NCBI GenBank assembly: GCA_002392655.1
Contig: DGHK01000044.1
Span: forward strand, 1-62,152
Direction: 5' to 3'
From: Lachnospiraceae bacterium UBA3850
GTDB taxonomy: Bacteria > Bacillota > Clostridia > Lachnospirales > Lachnospiraceae
DNA length: 62,152 nt
Each line of letters starts with the position of its first letter. Positions within the stretch are counted from its first letter, which is position 1. Shown here one piece after another: positions 1 through 7,867 of this stretch. Under the pieces are notes generated by a model. That model was given only the letters and a program-made list of their open reading frames with translations. It was not told the origin of the DNA and did no database searches. The position numbers and the translations under genes were made by a program.

Positions 1-15
1 AAAGTATTTATATGA

Positions 16-40
16 TTTAAGAAGAAAAAATCTTCTTAAA
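16..40. other. Perfect 10-bp hairpin at the window start
   Basis: TTTAAGAAGA, a five-A loop and TCTTCTTAAA form a perfect stem. No long T run follows on the + strand. It could be the end of an upstream transcription unit outside the window. The rest of bases 41-184 holds no gene that I can support; a TATAAT at 152-157 is a possible -10 for the AraC-type gene, but I see no good -35. Confidence 0.4.
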
Positions 41-184
41 CAGGGGGCTTTTCAAATTTCTAAAGCTATTATAAGGATTTTGTGGTAGAATGTATATAAG
101 AATCTTGCAAATTGTATTAAAATATTGGGTAAAGAAATTTGTTATCCTGATTATAATACCAGAATAATATAAAAGGGGGTAATT

Positions 185-922
185 ATGTCTGATATAATGG
201 CAGAGGTAACTAGGAATGTTTTTTTTGAAAGAGAAAATGATATAAAGCATCCATCCTACGACAAAGAGATGTCCTTCTATACTTTGATAGCAGATGGTAA
301 GCTTGATGAAGTTCGTAAGAGTTGGAATACAGCCCCTAAATCAGATGCTGAGGAAAGAGGTATTCTTTCAGATGATCAGCTCAGAAATATGATGTATCAT
401 ATGGTTTCAATGACAGCAATTATCACCAGGGTATGTATCGCGAGGGGTATGCCACAGGATATAGCTTACAAGATAAGTGATGCATATATAAGAAAGGCTG
501 ATAGAGCATCCAGTGTTGAAGAAATCAGAAGCATACAGTGGGATATGGTTCAGTCATTTACAGAATACGCTGACAGAACAAAGAGGCTGAATGTCAAATC
601 GAAGCAGGTAAGAGATTGTGTTAATTATATAAATAAGAATGCACATGAGAATATAACTGTTTCTGAGCTTGCTGAATCTGTTGGACTTAATGAGACTTAT
701 CTGTCAAAGCTCTTTAAGAAGGAAATGGGCTGTACTGTAAGTGAGTATATAAGAGATGAGAAGATAGAAGAAGCTTGCTATCTGCTTAGCTTTACTAATA
801 AGACAAGCATCGAGATAGCTACGGATCTCTCATTTTCATCCCACAGTTATTTTATAAGTGTCTTCAAGAAAGTCAAGGGTGTAACACCGAAGGAATACAG
901 AAATCAGCATAAAGCAATCTAA
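185..922 (+). CDS. AraC family transcriptional regulator
   Basis: A 245-residue regulator. The C-terminal ~105 residues (about 140-245) carry the two helix-turn-helix units of AraC/XylS proteins: ITVSELAESVGLNETYLSKL for the first, and TSIEIATDLSFSSHSYFISV followed by GVTPKEYR for the second. The N-terminal ~135 residues are mostly helical and match no sensor domain I recognise; this type occurs in clostridial AraC proteins. The ATG is preceded by a strong AAAGGGGG ribosome binding site. It lies 32 bp upstream of an alarmone synthetase gene and may be cotranscribed with it. The signal sensed is unknown. The DNA-binding assignment is secure; target genes are inference. Confidence 0.88.
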   Translation: MSDIMAEVTRNVFFERENDIKHPSYDKEMSFYTLIADGKLDEVRKSWNTAPKSDAEERGILSDDQLRNMMYHMVSMTAIITRVCIARGMPQDIAYKISDAYIRKADRASSVEEIRSIQWDMVQSFTEYADRTKRLNVKSKQVRDCVNYINKNAHENITVSELAESVGLNETYLSKLFKKEMGCTVSEYIRDEKIEEACYLLSFTNKTSIEIATDLSFSSHSYFISVFKKVKGVTPKEYRNQHKAI

Positions 923-954
923 ATTAGAGAGGAATAATTATAGAGGAATAAAGT

Positions 955-1620
955 ATGGACTATCCCGAAGAATCACATCTCATGAAAGAAGCAGAAGAGA
1001 TAGCGAAGGTTTTTTCAAGAACTAAAGAGTTTGCAGATATGATGACACTCTACAGATGTGCTATCATGGAGATAGAAACCAAGCTCAGGGTCTTGAATGA
1101 AGAATTCTCTCTTCAATATGACAGAAATCCATTTGAATCTATAGAATCAAGACTTAAGAGCCCTGCCAGCATAGTTGAAAAGATGCTGAGCAGGGGACTT
1201 GAGATTAATGTGGAAAATATGGAGGGCGAGCTTTTTGATATAGCCGGAATCAGAGTTGTATGCTCCTTCAGGGAGGATATTTACAGACTGGCAGATCTGC
1301 TTGTTCAGCAGGATGATGTCCTGCTGCTTGCACGTAAGGACTATATCAAGCATCCAAAATCCAATGGATATAGAAGCTTTCATATGATAGTTGATATACC
1401 TATCTTCCTTTCGGAAGGGAAGAGACATATGAAGGTTGAGGTACAGTTCAGAACCATATCTATGGACTTCTGGGCATCTGTCGATCATAAACTGAAGTAT
1501 AAAAAAGAACTTAAATCTCCGGAGGAGGTGGGAGAGAGGCTTAAGAAATGTGCCGATACTCTGTCACAGCTTGATGAGGAGATGGAAGAAATCAGAAAGA
1601 GTCTGGATAAGAGAGCATGA
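955..1620 (+). CDS. Small alarmone synthetase ((p)ppGpp synthetase, RelP/YwaC-like)
   Basis: A 221-residue protein consisting of a RelA/SpoT synthetase domain with short helical extensions, and no HD hydrolase, TGS or ACT domains, so it is a small alarmone synthetase. Visible motifs are SRLKSPASIVEKM, DIAGIRVVCSF (acidic metal site), KHPKSNGYRSFH (the G-loop-like substrate motif) and VEVQFRTISMDFWASVDHKL. The NPFESIESRLKSP stretch resembles YwaC/RelP more than YjbM/RelQ. It should transfer pyrophosphate from ATP to GDP or GTP. The stop codon overlaps the next start by 4 bp (ATGA), implying translational coupling with the NUDIX gene. In other Firmicutes such enzymes are induced by cell-wall stress, which would fit the pspA neighbour. 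Confidence 0.9.
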   Translation: MDYPEESHLMKEAEEIAKVFSRTKEFADMMTLYRCAIMEIETKLRVLNEEFSLQYDRNPFESIESRLKSPASIVEKMLSRGLEINVENMEGELFDIAGIRVVCSFREDIYRLADLLVQQDDVLLLARKDYIKHPKSNGYRSFHMIVDIPIFLSEGKRHMKVEVQFRTISMDFWASVDHKLKYKKELKSPEEVGERLKKCADTLSQLDEEMEEIRKSLDKRA

Positions 1621-2177
1621 GATATGAAGGAATAAAAAAGGGTGATGAAGGTAAGTTCATCACCCGTTATGATATAAGCTATAGAACTGAGGATGGACAG
1701 TCCAAGGTCTATGAGATAATCAGCAGAAATAATGATATAAAAACATATGAGGAGCTACACGGTGATAAGCCTGATGCAGTTGTTATCATCATGACTGACG
1801 AATCCGGGGAGCGTATACTTCTGAACAGGGAGTTCAGGATGGCAGCCGGAATGTGGGTCATGAATTTTCCAGCAGGTCTTATTGACGATGGTGAGACACC
1901 TGAAGAGGCGGCGGAAAGGGAGCTTAGAGAGGAGACCGGGCTAGAAATCATTTCCATGGACGATATGATAGGACTGAGCTATAGTGCCGTTGGTTTTTCA
2001 AATGAGATGAATGTCTGCGTGATCGGAAAATGCAGAGGAGAGATAAAAGAGAGTAATTCTGCATTTGAAGAGATACAGGCGGCGTGGTATACTAAAGAAC
2101 AGGTTCGGGAGCTTCTGAAAACTGAGAGGTTTGCAGCCAGAACCCAGGCTTACGTTTATATGTGGGCAAATCACTGA
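1617..2177 (+). CDS. NUDIX hydrolase, ADP-ribose pyrophosphatase-like
   Basis: A 186-residue NUDIX protein. The NUDIX box lies at about residues 84-106: GLIDDGETPEEAAERELREE followed by TGLEI, matching GX5EX7REUXEEXGU with all catalytic glutamates. The N-terminal beta region (EVISRNNDI then VVIIMTDES) and spacing resemble ADP-ribose pyrophosphatases of the NudF/YqkG group. The probable reaction is hydrolysis of ADP-ribose or a related nucleoside diphosphate derivative; the substrate cannot be fixed by reading. The ATG overlaps the alarmone synthetase stop by 4 bp and the gene ends 16 bp before pspA. Alarmone hydrolysis by a NUDIX enzyme is an alternative suggested only by context. Confidence 0.88.
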   Translation: MRYEGIKKGDEGKFITRYDISYRTEDGQSKVYEIISRNNDIKTYEELHGDKPDAVVIIMTDESGERILLNREFRMAAGMWVMNFPAGLIDDGETPEEAAERELREETGLEIISMDDMIGLSYSAVGFSNEMNVCVIGKCRGEIKESNSAFEEIQAAWYTKEQVRELLKTERFAARTQAYVYMWANH

Positions 2178-2193
2178 AAGGGAAGGAGACAAA

Positions 2194-2799
2194 ATGGGGA
2201 TTTTATCAAGATTTAAGGATATAATGGCTTCGAATGTAAATGCTGCTTTCAATAAGGAAGACAAGCGAAATGAAAAGACCGTAAGAAAATATCTCGATTC
2301 TTTGAAATCGGATCTTGGTCAGGTATACTCGGAAACAGAGGCCAGAAAGGTTGAATATCAGAGAGCAAGAATGGCCTATGATGAGAATTTAGCTGAGCAG
2401 GAGAAGCTTGACAGATACATAATGAAGGCAAGTGAGTCAGGAGATACCGCAAGTGCCAGACAGTATGAGGCACGCCTTGAGAAGATAAAAGAGGATGGAG
2501 TTTCTCTCAAACAGAAGTATGATATAGTGAAGGGCGATATGGACAGCCTGTCTGCCATGAATGAGAAGCTGAGAGATGATATCGCTACACTTGAATCAAA
2601 GCTTAGCGAGATCAAGTCCAAGGAGGTCAGTGCATCAAAGCAGGATCCGGATAGGATTCTCTCTGAGATGAATGACAAGGCTGACTATATAATCGACAAG
2701 GCAAATGCTATGGAGGAGCTGAACAGATCATCAGGTCAGTCAAGCTATGATGAGGTTGAGGCTCTTGCTGAAAAGTATGATAATACAGATGATCAGTAA
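2194..2799 (+). CDS. pspA: Phage shock protein A family (PspA/IM30/Vipp1)
   Basis: A 201-residue, almost wholly helical coiled-coil protein of the ESCRT-III-like PspA/IM30 family: MGILSRFKDIMASNVNAAFN at the start (amphipathic helix), then long heptad-rich segments with EARLEKIKEDGVSLKQKYD. Family members bind the inner face of the stressed membrane and form scaffolds. An in-frame ATG exists 63 bp upstream, but the start at 2194 is preferred: it has GGAAGGAG at the correct distance and gives the conserved MGIL(S)RF beginning. The C-terminal ~30 residues are acidic and probably disordered. The next gene encodes an SPFH/zinc-ribbon protein, as beside the Bacillus subtilis pspA homologue ydjF, so they probably act together. 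Confidence 0.9.
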   Translation: MGILSRFKDIMASNVNAAFNKEDKRNEKTVRKYLDSLKSDLGQVYSETEARKVEYQRARMAYDENLAEQEKLDRYIMKASESGDTASARQYEARLEKIKEDGVSLKQKYDIVKGDMDSLSAMNEKLRDDIATLESKLSEIKSKEVSASKQDPDRILSEMNDKADYIIDKANAMEELNRSSGQSSYDEVEALAEKYDNTDDQ

Positions 2800-2847
2800 T
2801 TAATGCATTTTAGTAAACAATACACATCTATGTAAACGGAGGTAACT

Positions 2848-3837
2848 ATGGGTATTCTATCAAATCAATTTGCAAATGTTGTTGAATGGGAAGAGTTTAG
2901 TGATGAGCTTATTTTCTGGAAATGGAAGAATAGAGAAATCAAGAAGGGCTCTAAGCTTATCATACGTCCTGGACAGGACGCTATATTCCTTTATCAGGGC
3001 AAGATAGAGGGTGTGTTTAAGGATGATGGTACATATGATATCGAGACCAAGATCATACCTTTCCTTTCTACTCTTAAGGGATTTAAGTTCGGATTTAATT
3101 CAGGAATGAGAGCAGAGGTGCTTTTCGTTAATACCAAGGAGTTTACGATTAAGTGGGGTACAAAGGGACCTATCATGCTTCAGGCACAGGGACTTCCGGG
3201 TGGTCTTCCGATCAGAGCTAATGGAACTGCAAATGTTAAGGTTTCTGATTATGCAACACTTATAGATAAGGTTGCCGGAATCAAAGATTCTTATTCTATA
3301 GAAGATGTAAAGCTTCGTATAATTACTATCCTGGATCAGCTTCTTATGAAGCATATATCTCAGGAAGGTAAGGATATGTTCAATCTGCAGGCAAGTGCGA
3401 TTGATATATCAAGAGGTATTCAGGAAGATCTTGATATGGAGACTTCGAAGGATGGAATATCCGTAACAGGCTTCAGCATCAATAACTTCAATTATCCTCA
3501 GGAGGTTCAGGATGCAATCAACAAGAATGCTGCACAGTCTATGGTTGGAAATGTTGCTAACTACACTCAGCTTTCTATGGTTGATGCTATCGCCGAGGGT
3601 AAAACAGGTGGAAATTCAACAATGGGCAGCATGGCAGAGATGATGATGGGTGCTACTATGGCTAACCAGATGATGGGACAGATGAATAACAATGCTACTA
3701 TGAATCAGCAGGCAGCACCACAGCAGGCAGCACCACAGCAGGGCGCAGGCGGTACAGCTCCTAAGTTCTGTCCGGAGTGCGGAACACCTACAAATGGTGC
3801 TAAGTTCTGCTCGGAGTGTGGAACTAAGTTAATATAG
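2848..3837 (+). CDS. SPFH-domain protein with C-terminal zinc ribbon (YdjI-like)
   Basis: A 329-residue protein. Residues about 1-210 form an SPFH/Band-7-like domain of the bacterial virion-core-like YdjI type (VVEWEEFSDELIFWKW, PGQDAIFLYQGKIEGVF). A Met-, Asn- and Gln-rich linker follows (about 255-300, including repeated QQAAP). The end is a compact zinc ribbon, CPECG...CSECG, with four cysteines. It has no signal peptide. In Bacillus subtilis, ydjI sits beside the pspA homologue ydjF and its product helps place PspA at the membrane; here it follows pspA by 48 bp with a CGGAGG site. A role as membrane docking factor for PspA is inference from that conserved pairing. Confidence 0.85.
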   Translation: MGILSNQFANVVEWEEFSDELIFWKWKNREIKKGSKLIIRPGQDAIFLYQGKIEGVFKDDGTYDIETKIIPFLSTLKGFKFGFNSGMRAEVLFVNTKEFTIKWGTKGPIMLQAQGLPGGLPIRANGTANVKVSDYATLIDKVAGIKDSYSIEDVKLRIITILDQLLMKHISQEGKDMFNLQASAIDISRGIQEDLDMETSKDGISVTGFSINNFNYPQEVQDAINKNAAQSMVGNVANYTQLSMVDAIAEGKTGGNSTMGSMAEMMMGATMANQMMGQMNNNATMNQQAAPQQAAPQQGAGGTAPKFCPECGTPTNGAKFCSECGTKLI

Positions 3838-3890
3838 GTATCTTTTAGTACATCTAGTACATTTGAGATATACAAAGGAGGAAAAATTAA

Positions 3891-4484
3891 GTGAAGAAGA
3901 AAGTGACAATTGCCCTTGCTTCATTGATGATGCTCACTATGACAGCGTGTGGTGACAAGGATAAGGAGACAACTACTGCAGCAACAACGGAGGCTACCAC
4001 AGCGGCCAGCGTAGAGGAGACTACCGCAGCGGCTGAGGAAACAACCGAAGCAGTAACAGAAGCTACAACAGCCAGTGAAGAAGAGACTACTGAGAAAAAA
4101 GCAGAAGGAACTGACAGTACTTCCGGAACAACCGGCGATGACTTCTATAAGGTTTGCACGAATGCTGATAAGAAAACCGTTGAAGACTTTGCTGCAAAGG
4201 CAAGAGATGCATATGTAAACGGTGACTGGGAAACATTATCAGAAATGATCCTGTATCCTATCAATCTTGCAGAAGGAGTTACTGCAGAAGACAATTATGC
4301 ATTTATGGACTACATGAACAGCAAGAAGGTAACAGATGCTGACAAAAAGGAGATGGAAGCTGAAACCTGTCAGGATATGTTTGCCAGAGATCAGGGAATA
4401 TGTCTGGGAAGCGGACAGATCTGGATCGGTGAAAATGTAGATGATTCAAAGCTATATGTAATTTCTATTTCCGGTCTTGAATAA
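3891..4484 (+). CDS. Predicted lipoprotein with Thr/Glu/Ala-rich linker
   Basis: A 197-residue exported lipoprotein. It starts with GTG, preceded by AAAGGAGG. The signal peptide MKKKVTIALASLMMLTMTAC ends in a lipobox (MTAC) with the lipidated cysteine at residue 20. Residues about 25-85 are a low-complexity T-E-A linker (TTAATTEATTAA-like), common in Lachnospiraceae surface lipoproteins. The folded part (about 90-197) contains YKVCTNADKKTVEDFAAKAR and resembles small NTF2-like or DUF domains, but I do not recognise a family. It follows the SPFH gene by 53 bp and is closed by a strong terminator, so it may be the last gene of the stress module. Confidence 0.8.
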   Translation: MKKKVTIALASLMMLTMTACGDKDKETTTAATTEATTAASVEETTAAAEETTEAVTEATTASEEETTEKKAEGTDSTSGTTGDDFYKVCTNADKKTVEDFAAKARDAYVNGDWETLSEMILYPINLAEGVTAEDNYAFMDYMNSKKVTDADKKEMEAETCQDMFARDQGICLGSGQIWIGENVDDSKLYVISISGLE

Positions 4485-4495
4485 GTATTAGCATG

Positions 4496-4537
4496 AAAGA
4501 AGTCAATGGGGATGGTTCTCATTGACTTCTTTTTTTT
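4496..4537 (+). terminator. Strong intrinsic terminator after the lipoprotein gene
   Basis: AAAGAAGTCAATG (4496-4508) pairs perfectly with CATTGACTTCTTT (4520-4532) around an 11-nt loop, followed by T residues to 4537. It separates the pspA group from clpB. Confidence 0.9.
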
Positions 4538-4575
4538 ATTACTCAAAGATATTATTTGTTAAAAAAAACTATCTG

Positions 4576-4604
4576 TTGACAACTGAAAAATATAGTGATA
4601 TAAC
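4576..4604 (+). promoter_or_regulatory. clpB promoter (sigma-A type)
   Basis: TTGACA (4576-4581), a 17-bp spacer and TATAAC (4599-4604). Predicted transcription starts near 4611, placing the CIRCE operator just downstream. Confidence 0.85.
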
Positions 4605-4619
4605 ATACATAACAAATGA

Positions 4620-4646
4620 TTAGCACTCAACCAAAGAGAGTGCTAA
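4620..4646 (+). promoter_or_regulatory. CIRCE operator (HrcA binding site)
   Basis: TTAGCACTC, a 9-bp spacer and GAGTGCTAA form the perfect inverted repeat bound by the heat-shock repressor HrcA. It lies in the clpB leader, about 10 bp after the predicted transcription start. No CtsR heptad repeat is evident, so clpB appears to belong to the HrcA regulon in this organism. Confidence 0.95.
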
Positions 4647-4723
4647 CAATCAATAAACCCGATAAGGTTTACCCCAAAAAGAAATAGACTGAATGGGTTA
4701 CGGGTAAGAGAGGAGATGAATGT

Positions 4724-7312
4724 ATGAACGCTGAAAGATTTACAAGAAAATCACTGGAAGCAGTGGAAGGAGCACAGAGATGTGCGATGGAGTATAGTAA
4801 TCAGGAGGTTACTTCGGAGCATCTTCTTTACAGTGTTATGACAGTTGATGACAGCCTTATCAGAAAGCTGCTTGAGAAGATGGGAATAGCAGCAAGTGCA
4901 TTTACTGATGAAGCCGAATCTCTGATAAAAAAGCTACCTCACGTATCAGGTTCTACAGAGGATATATATATGGGACAGGCTGTAGGCCGTGTTCTGTTAA
5001 ATGCTGAAAATGAAGCAAAGAAGATGGGAGATGAGTATATCTCTATAGAACATTTGTTCATAAGTCTTATGGACAAGGGTTCTGAAGGTGTAAAGGATCT
5101 GATTAAGAAGTTCGGCATAAAGAAAAATGACTTTATGCGGGTCCTTGCTGAGGTAAGAGGAAATAAGAAGGTTGAGTCGGATAATCCTGAGGATACCTAT
5201 GATGCACTTGAAAAGTTCGGCTACAACCTGGTGCAGCGTGCACGTGAGCAGAAGCTGGATCCTGTAATCGGACGTGATATGGAGATAAGAAATATCGTTC
5301 GTATTCTTTCGAGAAAGACCAAGAATAATCCTGTTCTGATCGGTGATCCCGGTGTAGGTAAGACTGCAGCAATTGAAGGTCTGGCACAGCGTATAGTAAA
5401 GGGAGATGTTCCGGATTCACTGAAGGATAAGGAGATATTTGCGCTGGATATGGGTTCTCTTATAGCAGGCGCAAAGTACAGAGGTGAATTTGAGGAGAGA
5501 CTGAAGACAGTACTCGATGAGGTCAAGAAGTCTGATGGGCAGATAATCCTCTTTATCGATGAACTCCATACGATAGTAGGTGCCGGTAAGACTGATGGCT
5601 CGCTTGATGCCGGAAATATGTTAAAGCCTATGCTTGCCAGAGGAGAGCTTCATTGTATAGGTGCAACTACAGTAGATGAATATAGAAAATATATCGAAAA
5701 GGATAAAGCGCTTGAGAGAAGGTTCCAGCCTGTTCAGGTTAATGAACCTACCGTTGAAGATACCATTTCCATACTGAGAGGTATAAAGAACAGGTATGAG
5801 GTATTCCACGGAGTTAAGATAAGTGATGGTGCACTCGTTGCAGCAGCGACACTTTCGAACAGGTATATCACAGACCGTTTCCTTCCGGATAAAGCCATAG
5901 ACCTTGTGGACGAGGCATGTGCCATGATCAAGACTGAGCTGAATTCCATGCCGGCTGAGGTTGATGAGATTGAGCGTAAAATCATGCAGCTTGAAATTGA
6001 GGAGACTGCTCTTAAAAATGAGGATGATCATCTGTCGCAGGAGAGACTTGCGAGCATCGAGCAGGAGCTTGCTGAGCTTAAGGATAAGGCAAACTCCATG
6101 AAGGCAACCTGGGAAAATGAGAAGGCTGAGGTTGAGCGTGTCAGAACGCTTCGCGAGGAAATCGAAAATGCAAAGGATGACCTGGAGATAGCGCAGAGAC
6201 AGGGTAATTATGACAAGGCTGCCGAGCTTCAGTATGGAAAGATTCCTGCACTTCAGAAGGAACTGGAGGCACTGGAAAACAGTGCAAATGTAAAAGAGAG
6301 ACAGCTGCTTCATGAGACAGTAACTGATGAAGAAATAGCCAAGATTATTTCTAAATGGACAGGAATTCCTGTATCGAAGCTTTCTGAGTCAGAGAGAAAC
6401 AAGACACTTCATCTAGCAGATGAACTGCATAAGAGAGTAATAGGACAGGACAATGCCGTTTCGCTTGTCAGTGAGGCTATCATCAGATCAAAGGCCGGAA
6501 TCAAGGATCCAACAAAGCCGATAGGTTCATTTCTTTTCCTTGGTCCTACCGGTGTAGGTAAGACGGAGCTTGCTAAAACTCTTGCAGAAGCACTTTTTGA
6601 CAATGAGAATAACATAATAAGAATCGACATGAGTGAATACATGGAGAAGCACAGCGTTTCACGACTTATCGGAGCGCCTCCCGGATATGTTGGATATGAT
6701 GAGGGTGGACAGCTGACGGATGCGGTGAGAAGAAGTCCATATTCCGTAGTTCTCTTTGACGAGGTAGAGAAAGCTCATCCGGATGTGTTCAATATCATGC
6801 TTCAGATACTTGATGATGGTCGTATTACGGACTCAAAGGGTAATCTGGTAGACTTCAAGAATACCATCCTTATTATGACCTCAAATATTGGTTCGGAGTT
6901 CCTGCTTGAAGGAATCGACGAGGATGGAAGTATCAAGGAAGAGGCAGAGAAGCAGGTAAATGACATGCTTAAGCTACATTTCAGACCTGAGTTTTTGAAC
7001 AGACTTGATGAGATAATCATGTTCAAGCCGCTTACGAAGGATAACATTTCCGGAATAGTTGAGCTACTGATGAAGGAGCTAAACGACCGAGTAGCAGAGC
7101 GAGAGATAAAAATCGAGCTTACAGACAGCGCGCGTGACTATATAATTGATTGCGGCTACGATCCGGTTTACGGTGCAAGACCACTTAAGCGTTTCCTTCA
7201 GAAGAATGTTGAAACACTCGTAGCAAGAGCAATCCTTGGAAATCAGTTATCTGTTGGAGATACAGTATTCATCGATAACGAAGGCGGAGAGCTGGTTTGT
7301 AAAAAGGGATAA
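4724..7312 (+). CDS. clpB: ATP-dependent disaggregase ClpB
   Basis: An 862-residue Hsp100 chaperone of full length. Order: Clp N domain (about 1-145), first AAA+ module with Walker A GDPGVGKT (207-214) and Walker [10 protein letters not shown], the long coiled-coil M domain (about 410-525) that distinguishes ClpB from ClpC/ClpA, and the second AAA+ module with GPTGVGKTE (from 607) and a C-terminal D2-small domain. It lacks the tripeptide loop for ClpP docking as far as I can see. It resolves protein aggregates with DnaK in the cytosol. RBS GAGAGGAG precedes the ATG. Expression is from a consensus promoter under CIRCE control. Confidence 0.98.
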   Translation: MNAERFTRKSLEAVEGAQRCAMEYSNQEVTSEHLLYSVMTVDDSLIRKLLEKMGIAASAFTDEAESLIKKLPHVSGSTEDIYMGQAVGRVLLNAENEAKKMGDEYISIEHLFISLMDKGSEGVKDLIKKFGIKKNDFMRVLAEVRGNKKVESDNPEDTYDALEKFGYNLVQRAREQKLDPVIGRDMEIRNIVRILSRKTKNNPVLIGDPGVGKTAAIEGLAQRIVKGDVPDSLKDKEIFALDMGSLIAGAKYRGEFEERLKTVLDEVKKSDGQIILFIDELHTIVGAGKTDGSLDAGNMLKPMLARGELHCIGATTVDEYRKYIEKDKALERRFQPVQVNEPTVEDTISILRGIKNRYEVFHGVKISDGALVAAATLSNRYITDRFLPDKAIDLVDEACAMIKTELNSMPAEVDEIERKIMQLEIEETALKNEDDHLSQERLASIEQELAELKDKANSMKATWENEKAEVERVRTLREEIENAKDDLEIAQRQGNYDKAAELQYGKIPALQKELEALENSANVKERQLLHETVTDEEIAKIISKWTGIPVSKLSESERNKTLHLADELHKRVIGQDNAVSLVSEAIIRSKAGIKDPTKPIGSFLFLGPTGVGKTELAKTLAEALFDNENNIIRIDMSEYMEKHSVSRLIGAPPGYVGYDEGGQLTDAVRRSPYSVVLFDEVEKAHPDVFNIMLQILDDGRITDSKGNLVDFKNTILIMTSNIGSEFLLEGIDEDGSIKEEAEKQVNDMLKLHFRPEFLNRLDEIIMFKPLTKDNISGIVELLMKELNDRVAEREIKIELTDSARDYIIDCGYDPVYGARPLKRFLQKNVETLVARAILGNQLSVGDTVFIDNEGGELVCKKG

Positions 7313-7336
7313 CAATTAAATGACTGTAGTAAAAAC

Positions 7337-7372
7337 GGAGTCGCATTTTGAAATGCGGCTCCACTTTTGTTA
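7337..7372. terminator. Bidirectional terminator between clpB and the convergent small gene
   Basis: GGAGTCGCATTT and AAATGCGGCTCC (7337-7362) form a 12-bp stem with a T-G wobble and a two-base apex. CACTTTTGTT follows on the + strand, and GTTTTTAC follows on the minus strand, so it can serve both converging transcripts. Confidence 0.8.
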
Positions 7373-7395
7373 TTCTTGAACGTTATTCCTAGATG

Positions 7396-7605
7396 TTATT
7401 CCTGATCGTCTCCCTGACTTTCCTGCTTATACTTTTTGTAATAGGTGACGAAAAAGATTATAAGCTCAGCTCCGAAGATTATAAGTGCTACCGGACTGAA
7501 AAGGACATCCACAAAACCTTGATCCTTACGTGCACTGTGAATAAGTGAGAATACAACCCATATTATAATTGAATAAACTATCGTTTTTATAAATACAACC
7601 TTCAT
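7396..7605 (-). CDS. Small two-helix membrane protein, unknown function
   Basis: A 69-residue protein, the only minus-strand gene I support. It has two hydrophobic helices (about 3-20, VVFIKTIVYSIIIWVVFSLI, and 35-55, VALIIFGAELIIFFVTYY) separated by a short basic loop, and a charged C-terminal tail. A longer frame begins ten codons upstream, but the ATG at 7605 has AAAGGAG at good spacing. A consensus promoter (TTGACA, 17 bp, TACTAT on the minus strand at 7662-7634) supports real expression. It is divergent from the phosphocholine operon and shares its control region. No family is recognised. Confidence 0.7.
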   Translation of the reverse strand: MKVVFIKTIVYSIIIWVVFSLIHSARKDQGFVDVLFSPVALIIFGAELIIFFVTYYKKYKQESQGDDQE

Positions 7606-7633
7606 AATAGCTCCTTTCAAACTAATTTTAAAC

Positions 7634-7662
7634 ATAGTAGCTTAAGAAGGACTGTATGTCAA
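7634..7662 (-). promoter_or_regulatory. Promoter of the small minus-strand membrane gene
   Basis: Read on the minus strand: TTGACA (7662-7657), a 17-bp spacer and TACTAT (7639-7634). It faces away from the phosphocholine operon promoter, 120 bp distant, with the 25-bp repeats between them. Confidence 0.75.
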
Positions 7663-7672
7663 CTGCAAAATA

Positions 7673-7743
7673 GCAAAAGGTACCGTGTACCAAAATGGCA
7701 AAAGGTACCGTGTACCAAAACTGCAAAAGGTGCCAGGTACCTA
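7673..7743. repeat. Three tandem 25-bp repeats with palindromic GGTACCGTGTACC cores
   Basis: GCAAAAGGTACCGTGTACCAAAA recurs at exact 25-bp intervals starting at 7673, 7698 and 7723. The third copy is degenerate (GGTGCCAGGTACC). Each core is an inverted repeat, GGTAC-CGT-GTACC, at 7679-7691, 7704-7716 and 7729-7741. The array fills the space between two divergent consensus promoters, so it may bind a regulator of either gene; a dispersed palindromic repeat family is the alternative. Confidence 0.85.
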
Positions 7744-7748
7744 AAAAA

Positions 7749-7768
7749 TGTTCATGAACATTCATGAA
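7749..7768. promoter_or_regulatory. Candidate operator upstream of the phosphocholine operon
   Basis: TGTTCATGAACA (7749-7760) is a perfect 12-bp palindrome followed at once by a second palindrome TTCATGAA (7761-7768). The half-site CATGAACA recurs across the -35 end (7787-7794), and a related CGTGAACG lies in the leader (7842-7849). The pattern suits a dimeric regulator, possibly the HTH domain of the first operon gene; that pairing is inference. Confidence 0.55.
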
Positions 7769-7782
7769 TTTAAAAAATGCTA

Positions 7783-7811
7783 TTGACATGAACAAGACGT
7801 GGGAGTATAAT
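7783..7811 (+). promoter_or_regulatory. Consensus promoter of the phosphocholine (lic) operon
   Basis: TTGACA (7783-7788), exactly 17 bp, TATAAT (7806-7811): a full consensus sigma-A promoter. The leader to the ATG at 7868 is about 50 nt. Such a strong promoter is probably repressed, in keeping with the palindromes around it. Confidence 0.9.
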
Positions 7812-7867
7812 TCGTTTTCGGAAAGCAGAAATGAATGATTTCGTGAACGTATCGAAAGAAGGTTATT

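Noticed and set aside
3846..3862. Direct repeat TAGTACATC/TAGTACATT upstream of the lipoprotein gene
   Set aside because: Only two 8-bp units; too short to support a call.
7673..7743. A very short CRISPR array
   Set aside because: The 25-bp units are tandem and have no unique spacers between repeats; no cas genes occur.
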